Part shown: positions 26,454 to 35,759 of the stretch, in pieces | Numbering within the stretch: the first letter of the stretch is position 1 | How the letters are laid out: each line of letters begins with the position of its first letter | Source: Flavobacterium cellulosilyticum | GTDB lineage: Bacteria; Bacteroidota; Bacteroidia; Flavobacteriales; Flavobacteriaceae | Assembly: GCF_004349355.1 (NCBI RefSeq) | Contig: NZ_SMFK01000018.1 | Coordinates: forward strand, 14,724-72,563 | DNA: 57,840 nucleotides | Direction: 5' to 3' | Program-made: the position numbers and the translations under genes | The notes under the pieces: model-generated | Seen by the model: only the letters and a program-made list of their open reading frames with translations | Database searches by the model: none | What the model was told of the DNA's origin: nothing

Positions 26454-27122
26454 TTAAATTTTAGTTTTTAAAGAAATAACCGATTTATTTATTGCTTCTT
26501 GAATTGAAGTTTTTAGATTTTCATAATCTTCCTCTTTTTTCCAATTTCCATTTATATTAGTTACGGTTTGAATATTGTCTTGTTGCAAAAGTGAATTGTC
26601 ATTTAAATCTATAAATTCAGTTCCGATATTTACATAGCCTTGTTTTCCTATTTCAATTACGCCATAATAGCTTACTAATAATCCGTATCTTACTTTTAGA
26701 AATATTATTTCATCGACATTATTTGATTTTTTTATATTTCTAAAGTCCTTTTTGCTATATTTTTTATCTGAATTTGGTTTCTCAAATTTAGACAGATTTT
26801 GGTAATCAATTTTATCAGTAATAAATTGAAATTGTTTGTTTTTTGATTTTAAAATTGCTGTGATTTCTGTCTTTAAAGTTTCATTTAAATTTAATTTTGG
26901 CTCAATTTTCTGTAATGGTTCTTTAAACCTATTCCCAGGTGTAAAAGCCATATCTAATAAGCCTTGTGATCCTGCTTTTGCCATTCCAATACTGTCAACT
27001 TCAAGTATTACTCCAACTTTTTTATTGTTTGAATAAAATTGTTGATTTAAGGGCATTGTTGTTACACAACTTGTAACTGTCAAAACAAAAAGAAAAGCAA
27101 ACGTTATTTTAAGTGTTTTCAT
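26454..27122 (-). CDS. Lipoprotein of unknown function
   Basis: A 222-residue protein with a lipoprotein signal peptide; the lipobox VTSC gives the lipidated cysteine at residue 19. The mature part contains alternating charged helices and short strands (KVGVILEVDSIGMAKAGSQG, VDEIIFLKVRYGLLVSYYG, GYVNIGTEFIDLNDNSLLQQ), somewhat like proteins that assemble in the periplasm, but I do not recognise the family. A TATATTTG -7-like box lies about 100 bases upstream on the coding strand. Confidence 0.65.
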   Translation of the reverse strand: MKTLKITFAFLFVLTVTSCVTTMPLNQQFYSNNKKVGVILEVDSIGMAKAGSQGLLDMAFTPGNRFKEPLQKIEPKLNLNETLKTEITAILKSKNKQFQFITDKIDYQNLSKFEKPNSDKKYSKKDFRNIKKSNNVDEIIFLKVRYGLLVSYYGVIEIGKQGYVNIGTEFIDLNDNSLLQQDNIQTVTNINGNWKKEEDYENLKTSIQEAINKSVISLKTKI

Positions 27123-27701
27123 GATTTTTAATTTATTTTTTTGATTTTTTTGTTGGAATCTGTATGCAATATTTACTTCGGATTTTTACACTAAAATTTA
27201 GCTTAAATTCACAACAAATATAATTTTTTTTCTTACAAAAATTATGATAAAATTTATTTATTTTTATACTGATTAATTATTTTTTATTATGGTGTTTAAA
27301 TGATTATTTGACTGTTGAAATTTGATTTACTATTTATAAAAACGACTTTTTTTTAGATTTAATCTTCGATAAAGTGGAGCGACTAGAATTTGAAACCACC
27401 AGAGGTTAAAAATAACCCCGAGTTCTTCACTTAGCTTCAATTTTAATTCTACTTTAGTGAGCTTCATTTGCAACGAAAAGCGGGAGAAAAGGTCCTGAAA
27501 ACCTCAAAATCGTCCTACTCCTAAAAATCAGGCAATTATAGGGGAGATTATTTTGTAGAGAAATAAAAAAGAATTACTTTTGCACACCTTTTGGTGAATA
27601 AGAGTTTCCTTTAGGGTTCAACTAATTATACAAACAACTTCTGTTGTTTTCTTTCATGTTATGAAACTCAAGAGAATACAGAATACAAATTTTTAATCAG
27701 C
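27123..27701. other. 579-base spacer before rpsA: GC-richer block, promoter and leader
   Basis: No gene is supported. Positions 27361-27545 are less AT-rich than other spacers in this window and contain small hairpins such as GGTTAaaaaTAACC. It could be a small RNA, a degraded gene or a repeat remnant. The rpsA promoter follows at 27552-27582 and a leader of about 112 bases precedes the start codon. Confidence 0.55.
27552..27582 (+). promoter_or_regulatory. rpsA promoter, near-consensus Bacteroidetes type
   Basis: TTTG at 27552-27555 and TACTTTTG at 27575-27582 with a 19-base spacer match the -33/-7 consensus exactly. Transcription should start near 27590. Confidence 0.75.
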
Positions 27702-29480
27702 ATGTCTGAAATTTTAAAATCACAAGAAGAGTTTTTAGCTAATTTTAACTGGCACAATTTCGAAGAAGGAATTGATGTAGTGGATGAAAAAAACTTATTA
27801 GAATTCGAAGAACTAGTTTCAAAAACATTTATCGCTACAGATCAAGAAGAGGTAGTTGATGGTACAGTTGTTAGAATTACAGATAGAGACGTAATTGTTG
27901 ATATCAACGCAAAATCGGAAGGTGTTATTTCATTGAACGAATTCCGTTACAACCCAGCTCTTAAAGTGGGTGACACAGTAGAAGTGTTAATTGACATCCG
28001 CGAGGACAAAACAGGTCAATTAGTATTATCTCACAGAAAAGCAAGAACTATCAAATCATGGGATAGAGTTATTTCGGCTAACGAAACAGGTGAAATTGTT
28101 ACTGGTTTTGTTAAATGTAGAACTAAAGGTGGTATGATCGTTGACGTTTTCGGAATTGAAGCGTTCTTACCAGGTTCACAAATTGATGTGAAACCAATCC
28201 GTGATTACGATGTATACGTAAACAAAAACATGGAATTCAAAGTGGTAAAAATTAACCACGAATTCAAAAATGTTGTTGTATCTCATAAAGCGCTTATTGA
28301 AGCGGATATTGAAGTACAGAAAAAAGAAATCATTGGAAAATTACAAAAAGGACAAGTATTAGAAGGTGTTGTTAAAAACATTACTTCTTATGGTGTCTTT
28401 ATTGACCTTGGTGGTGTTGATGGATTAATCCACATTACTGACCTTTCTTGGTCAAGAATCAACCACCCAAGCGAAGTACTTGAATTAGATCAGGTTCTTA
28501 ACGTGGTAATCCTTGATTTTGATGACGAGAAAACAAGAATCCAATTAGGATTGAAACAATTGAACGCTCACCCTTGGGATGCTCTTGATGCTAAATTAGC
28601 AGTTGGAGACAAAGTAAAAGGTAAAGTAGTTGTAATCGCTGATTACGGTGCTTTCATCGAAGTTGCTGAAGGTGTTGAAGGTTTGATTCACGTTTCTGAA
28701 ATGTCATGGTCTACTCATTTACGTTCTGCTCAAGATTTCGTAAAAGTAGGTGATGTTGTTGAAGCTGTTGTTTTAACTTTAGATAGAGATGATCGTAAAA
28801 TGTCTATGGGTATCAAACAATTGTCACAAGATCCTTGGACTGATATCACTGCTAAATATCCAGTAGGTTCTAAACATTCTGGTATCGTTAGAAACTTTAC
28901 AAACTTTGGAATTTTCGTAGAATTAGAAGAAGGAATTGATGGATTAATCTACATCTCTGACTTATCTTGGACTAAGAAAATCAAACACCCATCTGAATTT
29001 GTAAATGTTGGTGAAAAATTAGACGTAGTTGTATTAGAATTAGATGTTGATGGACGTAAATTATCTTTAGGTCACAAACAAACTACTGCTAATCCTTGGG
29101 ATCAATACGAAGATTCATTCGCAGTTGGAACTGTCCACTCTGGTGAAATCTCTGAAATTGTTGACAAAGGAGCTACTGTAGAATTTGGAGAAGATATCGT
29201 TGCTTTCATTCCTACTCGTCACCTTGAAAAAGAAGACGGTAAGAAATTGAAAAAAGGTGATACTGCTGAATTCAAAGTAATCGAATTCAACAAAGAATTC
29301 AAAAGAGTTGTTGCGTCTCACACTGCTATCTTCCGTGAAGAAGAAGAGAAAAATGTGAAAGCTGCTGTTGAAAACACTTCATCTGCATCTACAAACGCTC
29401 CAGCTTCTACTTTAGGAGATGCAAACGATGTGCTTGCAGGTCTTAAAGCTCAAATGGAAAAAAACGAGAAAAAGAAATAA
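27702..29480 (+). CDS. rpsA: 30S ribosomal protein S1
   Basis: A 592-residue protein with six S1 RNA-binding (OB-fold) repeats, at roughly residues 48-112, 128-190, 216-282, 300-368, 388-455 and 472-538. The central repeats are very regular (GVVKNITSYGVFIDLGGVDG, GKVVVIADYGAFIEVAEGVE, GIVRNFTNFGIFVELEEGID). S1 helps mRNA bind the 30S subunit. The tail after residue 560 is Ala/Ser/Glu/Lys-rich. It uses a more biased codon set and is GC-richer than its neighbours, as expected for a highly expressed gene. It has a strong promoter and terminator of its own. Confidence 0.96.
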   Translation: MSEILKSQEEFLANFNWHNFEEGIDVVDEKNLLEFEELVSKTFIATDQEEVVDGTVVRITDRDVIVDINAKSEGVISLNEFRYNPALKVGDTVEVLIDIREDKTGQLVLSHRKARTIKSWDRVISANETGEIVTGFVKCRTKGGMIVDVFGIEAFLPGSQIDVKPIRDYDVYVNKNMEFKVVKINHEFKNVVVSHKALIEADIEVQKKEIIGKLQKGQVLEGVVKNITSYGVFIDLGGVDGLIHITDLSWSRINHPSEVLELDQVLNVVILDFDDEKTRIQLGLKQLNAHPWDALDAKLAVGDKVKGKVVVIADYGAFIEVAEGVEGLIHVSEMSWSTHLRSAQDFVKVGDVVEAVVLTLDRDDRKMSMGIKQLSQDPWTDITAKYPVGSKHSGIVRNFTNFGIFVELEEGIDGLIYISDLSWTKKIKHPSEFVNVGEKLDVVVLELDVDGRKLSLGHKQTTANPWDQYEDSFAVGTVHSGEISEIVDKGATVEFGEDIVAFIPTRHLEKEDGKKLKKGDTAEFKVIEFNKEFKRVVASHTAIFREEEEKNVKAAVENTSSASTNAPASTLGDANDVLAGLKAQMEKNEKKK

Positions 29481-29503
29481 TCTTTTTTAAGTTTAATAAT
29501 AGA

Positions 29504-29534
29504 AATCCTCTCGTGCAAACGAGGGGATTTTTTT
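29504..29534 (+). terminator. Intrinsic terminator after rpsA
   Basis: AATCCTCTCG (29504-29513) pairs with CGAGGGGATT (29520-29529), one T-G pair and a 6-base loop, followed by seven T residues. It begins 23 bases after the stop. Confidence 0.9.
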
Positions 29535-29647
29535 GTGAAAATAATTTAATATTATTTTTTGATATTTTTAAATCTCTTTTTAGCACTTATTAAAAATTTT
29601 GGTATATTGGTGCAAACGAAATAGTTCTTTATAGTAAAACTAAAATT

Positions 29648-30673
29648 ATGATAAGAAATAGTATTATCCTTTTTTTTATATCGATTAGTTGTGCATTTGC
29701 ACAAGAACATCCTATAGAGAATATGCCTCCAATTCCGGAATTCAATCCCAAAAATCCACATGTTCATGATCCAGTAATGGCCAAAGAAGGCGATACGTAT
29801 TATGTTTTCGGAACTGGAAAAGGAATTAGCACATTGTCTTCAAAAGATTTAGTAATATGGAAAGAAGGAAAACCGGTTTTTGATGAAATTCCAGTATGGA
29901 CAAAAGAAGCCCTTCCTGGATTTGATGGAGATATTTGGGCGCCAGATATTATCTTTTATCAAGGACAATATCATCTTTTTTATGCTTGTAATGCTACTCC
30001 TGGTAAACCAAATGCGGCCATTGGACATGCAACAAATCAGACATTAAATCCAAATAATACAAAATTTAAGTGGGTCGATCACGGAAAAATTGTCCAATCA
30101 ATTTTAAATCGAGATCTGTGGCAGGCAATAGATCCCAACATTATACTTGATGAAAAAGGAACACCATGGTTTATTTTTGGTTCTTTTTGGGACGGCATCA
30201 AAGCAGTAAAAATGACTGATGATATGATGCAATTGAAATGGCCAGAAGAATGGTACACCATAGCTCGTCGTCCAAGTACACAGAAGTTATATGAATATGA
30301 ACTTACAGACAGTCAAATTGAAGGTGCATTTATTTATAAACACGGAGACTATTTTTATCAATTTGTTTCTTTTGATATGTGTTGCAGAGGAATAAACAGC
30401 AATTACCATGTGGTGGTTGGCCGCTCTAAATCTGTAACAGGACCATATCTCGATAAAGCAGGTTTTTCAATGATTGACGGAAATGGAACTCTTTTAGCTT
30501 TTGGAGATGGAAAGAAATGGGCTGCAATTGGGCATAATTCGGTTTATAAAATTGAAGGTAAAGAATTTTTTGTTGCCCATGGTTATTCTATACCAGATAA
30601 AGGCGATTCTAAACTTATCGTTGCGGAATTGAAATGGGATGTTAATGGATGGCCTGTGGTTGATTTAAAGTAG
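29648..30673 (+). CDS. GH43 arabinan endo-1,5-alpha-L-arabinosidase-like enzyme
   Basis: A 341-residue secreted enzyme with a signal peptide (ISISCAFAQ) and one five-bladed beta-propeller. The GH43 catalytic residues are in place: base D41 (HVHDPV), pKa modulator D162 (QAIDPN) and acid E225 (QIEGAF). DIWAPDIIFYQGQYHLFYA is the usual blade motif, and GHNS near residue 300 carries the metal-site histidine of arabinanases. It most resembles the endo-arabinanase subgroups (GH43_4/5), though exo-activity cannot be excluded. It has no sorting domain. It opens the carbohydrate cluster but is separated from the rest by the fasciclin gene. Confidence 0.85.
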   Translation: MIRNSIILFFISISCAFAQEHPIENMPPIPEFNPKNPHVHDPVMAKEGDTYYVFGTGKGISTLSSKDLVIWKEGKPVFDEIPVWTKEALPGFDGDIWAPDIIFYQGQYHLFYACNATPGKPNAAIGHATNQTLNPNNTKFKWVDHGKIVQSILNRDLWQAIDPNIILDEKGTPWFIFGSFWDGIKAVKMTDDMMQLKWPEEWYTIARRPSTQKLYEYELTDSQIEGAFIYKHGDYFYQFVSFDMCCRGINSNYHVVVGRSKSVTGPYLDKAGFSMIDGNGTLLAFGDGKKWAAIGHNSVYKIEGKEFFVAHGYSIPDKGDSKLIVAELKWDVNGWPVVDLK

Positions 30674-31086
30674 TAGTGTTATTTATTGCCTTAGCAATAT
30701 GACCATTTTACAACAAAATCTAAATTTAAAAAGCAAATTGTAATACTTTACATCGAAATGATAAAAAAAGTATAACTTATTGACATTGTACGAGCGCAAT
30801 ACAATGGAGTGAAGTCAATCTTTTGAACTCATGCTAAAAAAGCTGTAATGACTTTATTAAAGCTTAAATAGTGCTTTTTTAAGTATTAATTGAGTTTCTA
30901 GTACTATAGTAAAATTCATTATTCTATAACTAAGAATTAAATTAAGGAAAACTAAGTCTTAACTAATCTTAATTTACTTAATGGTTTAAAAGAAAGGGTA
31001 TGCAATTTAGAAAAGTTTTTTTTATGTTTTTAAATCCAAAACTAAAGTAATCCCGTAAATGCTTTTATAACTTAATAAATACATTT
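30674..31086. other. 413-base spacer without gene
   Basis: No coding region is supported. A nested inverted repeat (TTGAC at 30780 with GTCAA at 30814-30818; TTGTA at 30786 with TACAA at 30800-30804) encloses the GC-richer CGAGCGC. A weaker AAAAAAGC...GCTTTTTT pair lies just after it. I cannot assign a function. Confidence 0.4.
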
Positions 31087-31641
31087 ATGAAAACTAGAAA
31101 ATTTTTATCAGTTGCATTTTTTGCAGTAGTATTTGGAGCTACGGCTTTTGCCCAAAAATCAGTAACAGTTGGAGGCGCTCCAATGTATCCTTCAAAAAAC
31201 ATTATTGAAAACGCAGTCAATTCAAAAGACCACACCACTTTAGTAGCAGCTGTAAAAGCAGCAGGATTAGTGGAAACTTTGCAAGGTAAAGGACCATTCA
31301 CTGTTTTTGCACCAACCAATGCTGCATTTGACAAGTTGCCAATGGGAACTGTTGAAACTTTGTTGAAACCTGAAAATAAAATGATGTTACAAACAATTTT
31401 AACGTATCATGTAGTAGCTGGAAAAATGAATGCTTCTGATATTGCTATGGCCATTAAAAAAGGAAACGGAAAAGCAATGATGAAAACCGTAAGTGGTGGA
31501 ACATTAACGGCTTGGATGAAAGGTAAAAAGTTGTACATCACAGACGAAAAAGGAGGGATGTCAATGGTTACTATCGCCGATGTAAATCAATCTAATGGGG
31601 TTATTCATGTTGTGAATGCGGTACTTTTGCCTAAGTCATAA
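31087..31641 (+). CDS. Secreted fasciclin (FAS1) domain protein
   Basis: A 184-residue protein with a signal peptide (ending FGATAFAQ) and one FAS1 domain covering almost all of the mature part. The H1 and H2 boxes are clear (GKGPFTVFAPTNAAFDKLP, about residues 76-94, and ILTYHVVAGKM, about 115-125), and it closes with NGVIHVVNAVLLP. FAS1 proteins act in adhesion or matrix contacts, and the role here is unknown. It has no sorting domain. It sits inside the carbohydrate cluster but is probably transcribed alone, with a strong terminator. Confidence 0.92.
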   Translation: MKTRKFLSVAFFAVVFGATAFAQKSVTVGGAPMYPSKNIIENAVNSKDHTTLVAAVKAAGLVETLQGKGPFTVFAPTNAAFDKLPMGTVETLLKPENKMMLQTILTYHVVAGKMNASDIAMAIKKGNGKAMMKTVSGGTLTAWMKGKKLYITDEKGGMSMVTIADVNQSNGVIHVVNAVLLPKS

Positions 31642-31661
31642 ACTAGAATTTTGAACATAGA

Positions 31662-31693
31662 AAGTCCCTCGCGAAAGCGGGGGATTTTTTTTT
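31662..31693 (+). terminator. Intrinsic terminator after the fasciclin gene
   Basis: TCCCTCGC (31665-31672) pairs with GCGGGGGA (31677-31684) around a stable GAAA tetraloop with one T-G pair, followed by nine T residues. Confidence 0.9.
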
Positions 31694-31814
31694 GCTTTCA
31701 AAACGATTCATTTCTGATTCTAAATAGTGGAAATAAAAAGAGAAACCGGTAGGTTCTGGTTTGATTAAGATTAGTGTTGTCCTATATTTGATTTTATCAA
31801 AAATTTCTACTTGT

Positions 31815-33008
31815 ATGATATTAAGTTTTAAAAGAATAGTCAGCTTATTTGGAATTGTAGTGTTGTTTTCTAGTTTTTTTTATAAAAACATAAGTAACAA
31901 GATAACCATTAAAAACAGCCTTGATTTTGAACGAAATGAATTAGTATCCATTCGTTTTAAGGACTATAAATGCTTTTCTAATAGTAAAAATCACGAATCT
32001 TTATTGATAAAAGACAAAAACGGCAAACAATTGGTGACTCAATTGGTTGACAATAACCTAGACGGTATTCCAGATGAGTTACTGTTTCAAGCAGCAGTTC
32101 CTGCTAATTCGGAGGTTACTTATACTGTTATTACAACTTCAAAATCAATTCAAAAGAGGCCCTTAGATTCGATTACCACCTTTGCCCGATTTGTTCCAGA
32201 AAGAATTGACGATTTTGCATGGGAAAATGACAAAGTGGCTTTTCGTACTTATGGACCAGAAGCTCAAAGACTGACAGAAGCGGGTAGAACAGATGGAACA
32301 CTTTCCAGTGGAATAGATCTTTGGCTAAAACGGGTTCCTTATTCAATAATTGATTCTTGGTACTTTAAAAACGTCAAATCTCCAGGTTATTATCATATCG
32401 ATCACGGTGAAGGTTATGATCCTTATCATGTAGGCAGTAGCAGAGGTACAGGAGGAACTGGAATTTGGGAAAATGATAGTTTATATGTTTCTAAAAACTA
32501 TGTCAAAAGTCGAATAATTGCAAGGGGACCTTTGCGTACCATCTTTGAATTGGATTATGCTCCTTGGAGTAAATATGGAGTAAATGAAACGAAACGAATC
32601 TCTCTTGATTTAGGAACTAATTTTTCGAAATTTGAAAGTAAAATAAGTTCAACAAGTTCAATTCCAAATTTCACTTTAGGTATTACGCTACATGAGAAAA
32701 AAGGAATTTCCGCCCTTAACGTTCAAAAAGGAATTTACCGTTATTGGGAACCTATCGATGATTCTTTTGTTGGAGAAGGAATTGTTATTGATCCTAAAGT
32801 TGTAAAAAAGGCACTAAATTATCAGTCTAAAACCCCTGATCAAAGCCAAATTTTAATAGTAGCAGCACCCGAAAATAATAGCTTAATTTATTATATAGGT
32901 TTTTCATGGTTGAAAAGTGGCCAAATACAATCTGTTCAAGATTGGGATCTTTTATTGGAAAAACAATCCAAAATAATTCAAAATCCACTTTTAGTTACAA
33001 TTAAATAA
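31815..33008 (+). CDS. DUF4861-family secreted protein
   Basis: I place the start at ATG 31815 (MILSFKRIVSLFG), which begins a hydrophobic signal. An upstream TTG would add 18 residues. The 397-residue product matches the DUF4861 family as I know it: VTQLVDNNLDGIPDELLFQA, FARFVPERIDDFAWENDKVA, FRTYGPEAQ and GYYHIDHGEGYDPYHVGSSR. The family is restricted to polysaccharide-degrading bacteria and commonly accompanies GH105 and pectin, ulvan or rhamnogalacturonan lyases. Its biochemical activity is not established to my knowledge. The conserved His, Asp and Arg around HIDHGEGYDPYHVGSSRG look like an active or binding site. It leads the three-gene series with the BNR and GH105 genes. Confidence 0.82.
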   Translation: MILSFKRIVSLFGIVVLFSSFFYKNISNKITIKNSLDFERNELVSIRFKDYKCFSNSKNHESLLIKDKNGKQLVTQLVDNNLDGIPDELLFQAAVPANSEVTYTVITTSKSIQKRPLDSITTFARFVPERIDDFAWENDKVAFRTYGPEAQRLTEAGRTDGTLSSGIDLWLKRVPYSIIDSWYFKNVKSPGYYHIDHGEGYDPYHVGSSRGTGGTGIWENDSLYVSKNYVKSRIIARGPLRTIFELDYAPWSKYGVNETKRISLDLGTNFSKFESKISSTSSIPNFTLGITLHEKKGISALNVQKGIYRYWEPIDDSFVGEGIVIDPKVVKKALNYQSKTPDQSQILIVAAPENNSLIYYIGFSWLKSGQIQSVQDWDLLLEKQSKIIQNPLLVTIK

Positions 33009-33198
33009 TTGTAATAGTTTAAATTTTATTTCGAACTGCCTATAAAGTATAGCAATTATTTGTTTAATTGCTTAAAATACAATGAAGATGGTTTTTATGT
33101 GATTCGTTATTGTTAATTTGTTTTTATACAATCGACTTTACTTTTTACATCATGAAATAACACCAATATCTAGAAATAACTGTTTTAGTTTTAATAAA

Positions 33199-34515
33199 AT
33201 GAAGAAAAAGAATATTTACAACCGTTTTTTATACTGCTTGATTATTTGTAGCTTTTCAGCATGTTCTACTCATAAAATCGTGCAAACAAATGTTGGATAT
33301 GGTTGGTCAAACAATTCGGTAAACACAGTAAAATTCCGAAAAAATGCTTTGACTACATTTAAGCAATTTCAATTTACGGCCTATTATGATGAAAATGGTT
33401 TTCTTATTTTAGGAAAACGCAAATCAAACTCAAAAAACTGGAAAACAGTTCAAACAGCTTATAAAGGGAATAGTAGCGATGCTCATAACACTATTAGTAT
33501 CGCCATTGACGGAGATGGTTATTTGCATGTTTCTTGGGATCATCATAATACCAAATTACGGTATGCAAAAGGAGCAGCACCATTGAGTTTAGAACTTGGT
33601 GAAGAGCAAGCTATGACAGGAATAGAAGAGCAAAAAGTAACTTATCCCGAATTTTATAATCTGCCTAATGGAAATCTACTTTTTTTCTACCGTTCAGGAG
33701 CGTCTGGTAAAGGGAATATGGTAATTGATTCCTATGATGTTAAAAGTAAGAAGTGGGTGCAATTGCAGCAAAATTTACTTGACGGAGAAGAACAAAGAAG
33801 CGCTTATTGGCAATCTTGTATTGATGATAAAGGCGTAATTCATCTTTCGTGGGTTTGGCGAGAAAGTTGGGATGTATACACCAATCATGATTTATGTTAT
33901 GCTCGTTCAAAAGACGGTGGAATCACTTGGGAGAAATCTACGGGTACGAAGTATACATTACCCATAACAGCTGCTACAGCTGAATATGCATGGAAAATTC
34001 CACAAAAAAGCAGCTTGATAAATCAAACGGCAATGACAGCGGATAAAAATGGGAATCCTTATATCGTATCTTATTGGAGTGAAAATGAAATCCCACAATT
34101 TCAAATTGTATATTTAAACAATGGAAATTGGAAAAAAGAAAATACCGGTTTTCGAAAAACGGCTTTCTATTTGGGCGGCGGTGGAACTAAACAAATCCCT
34201 ATTTCAAGACCGGATATTTTTATTGACGATAAAGGAAAACAAACTACATTATATCTTCTTTTTAGAGATGAAGAAAGAGGAAACAAAATATCTTTGGCCT
34301 ACAAGAATTTGAATGAAATATTCAATTGGAATATAACAGATTTAACACCTAATTCTATCGGGCAATGGGAACCTAATTATGATCTTAATCTTTGGAAAAC
34401 GGATCGAAAATTAAATATTTTTTCACAAGAAGTTACTCAAATAGATGGTGAAGGCGTAGCGAAACTGCAACCAACAATGATTCGTATAGTAGAATTGAAA
34501 AATTTACCGAAATAG
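33199..34515 (+). CDS. BNR_4-type beta-propeller lipoprotein, candidate polysaccharide lyase
   Basis: Start at ATG 33199, directly before a lipoprotein signal (lipobox FSAC, cysteine near residue 22). The 438-residue product is a propeller of the BNR_4 type (PF15892-like). SSDAHNTISIAIDGDGYLHV, SWDHHNTKLRYAKG, VTYPEFYNLPNGNLLFFYRS, SAYWQSCIDDKGVIHLSWVW and LCYARSKDGGITWE mark successive blades. This fold includes ulvan lyases (PL24/25) and rhamnose-glucuronate lyases (PL42), so an uronate-directed lyase is plausible. The family choice cannot be made by eye. It lies 15 bases upstream of the GH105 gene. GH105 acts on the unsaturated uronides that such lyases make. Confidence 0.72.
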   Translation: MKKKNIYNRFLYCLIICSFSACSTHKIVQTNVGYGWSNNSVNTVKFRKNALTTFKQFQFTAYYDENGFLILGKRKSNSKNWKTVQTAYKGNSSDAHNTISIAIDGDGYLHVSWDHHNTKLRYAKGAAPLSLELGEEQAMTGIEEQKVTYPEFYNLPNGNLLFFYRSGASGKGNMVIDSYDVKSKKWVQLQQNLLDGEEQRSAYWQSCIDDKGVIHLSWVWRESWDVYTNHDLCYARSKDGGITWEKSTGTKYTLPITAATAEYAWKIPQKSSLINQTAMTADKNGNPYIVSYWSENEIPQFQIVYLNNGNWKKENTGFRKTAFYLGGGGTKQIPISRPDIFIDDKGKQTTLYLLFRDEERGNKISLAYKNLNEIFNWNITDLTPNSIGQWEPNYDLNLWKTDRKLNIFSQEVTQIDGEGVAKLQPTMIRIVELKNLPK

Positions 34516-34530
34516 TTTAATACAATAAAA

Positions 34531-35718
34531 ATGAAAATAAATAAACTTGTCCCGTTTTTAAGTATGTGCTTAACCCTAACTTTATTTTGTTCTTGCGGTT
34601 CTAGTTCTAAAATAGCTAATAAATCACATACTAAGCCTGCAAATAGCTCTATTTCTGAAAACAAAGCGAATGTATTGGCGATCATTAATAAAGTGAACAA
34701 ACATTGGCAAAATACCCATCCCGTGCCAGATCGTGCTTTTTGGAATCCTGCAGCTTATCATACGGGAAACATTGAAGCTTATAAGGTAACGGGCAATCAA
34801 GACTATTTGAATTATTCAAAAGCCTGGGCTGAAAAAAACGAATACAAAGGGGCTAAATCGGATAATAAGGCAGAATGGAAGTATAATTATGGAGAAACCA
34901 ATGATCATGTGCTTTTTGGCGATTGGCAAATCGCTTTTCAAACGTATATTGATATTTATACTGTAGAAGGTCAAAAAGATCCACAAAAGATAAAGCGTGC
35001 ACGTGAGGTGATGGAGTATCAGATGAGTACCAATGCAAACGATTATTGGTGGTGGGCGGATGGACTTTATATGGTAATGCCCGTAATGACGAAGCTGTAT
35101 AAAGTTACTGGAAACGAACTGTATTTAAAAAAGCTGCATGACTATTTGAATTATGCCAACAGTATTATGTATGATGAGGAGTCACAATTATATTTCCGTG
35201 ATGCCAAATATCTGTTTCCCAAACATAAAAGTGCAAACGGTAAAAAGGATTTTTGGGCTAGAGGAGACGGATGGGTTTTTGCTGGATTGGCAAAAGTTAT
35301 TCAAGATTTACCAAAAGACGCAATATTTCGAGAGGAATATATTACTAGGTATAAAGCCATGGCAAAATCTTTAAAAGAGGCACAACAGCCAGAAGGCTAT
35401 TGGACACGAAGCATTCTAGATCCCGAACAGGCACCAGGACCTGAAACTAGTGGAACGGCATTCTTTACCTATGGATATTTGTGGGGAATTAATAACGGTA
35501 TTTTAGACAAGAAAATCTACTTGCCTGTTATTGAGAAAAGTTGGGACTATTTAACTAAAGTAGCACTTCAGGAAGATGGAACAGTAGGGTATGTGCAACC
35601 AATTGGAGAAAGAGCCATTCCGGGACAGGTGGTAGATATAAATTCGACTGCCGATTTTGGTGTTGGCGCTTTTTTATTAGCGGCTTCAGAAATGTACCGG
35701 TTTTTGGAGAAAATATAA
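34531..35718 (+). CDS. GH105 unsaturated glucuronyl/rhamnogalacturonyl hydrolase, lipoprotein
   Basis: It removes the terminal 4,5-unsaturated uronic acid left by polysaccharide lyases. A lipoprotein signal ends at C22 (LFCSC). The (alpha/alpha)6 fold motifs of GH88/GH105 are present: YNYGETNDHVLFGDWQIAF, WWWADGLYM (D177) and FWARGDGWVFAGLAK (D246), then GYWTRSILDPEQAPGPETSG and a final STADFGVGAFLLAASEMYRF. The 395-residue length is normal. The 15-base spacing from the BNR gene shows co-transcription. It is convergent with the hybrid regulator, 41 bases away, with no evident terminator between. Confidence 0.92.
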   Translation: MKINKLVPFLSMCLTLTLFCSCGSSSKIANKSHTKPANSSISENKANVLAIINKVNKHWQNTHPVPDRAFWNPAAYHTGNIEAYKVTGNQDYLNYSKAWAEKNEYKGAKSDNKAEWKYNYGETNDHVLFGDWQIAFQTYIDIYTVEGQKDPQKIKRAREVMEYQMSTNANDYWWWADGLYMVMPVMTKLYKVTGNELYLKKLHDYLNYANSIMYDEESQLYFRDAKYLFPKHKSANGKKDFWARGDGWVFAGLAKVIQDLPKDAIFREEYITRYKAMAKSLKEAQQPEGYWTRSILDPEQAPGPETSGTAFFTYGYLWGINNGILDKKIYLPVIEKSWDYLTKVALQEDGTVGYVQPIGERAIPGQVVDINSTADFGVGAFLLAASEMYRFLEKI

Positions 35719-35759
35719 TTCCTAAAAAATTCTTTTTTTGATAGTATACCACTTTTATT

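Noticed and set aside
30674..31086. tRNA or small RNA gene in the spacer
   Set aside because: The inverted repeat does not form a cloverleaf and no TPsiC-like arm is seen.
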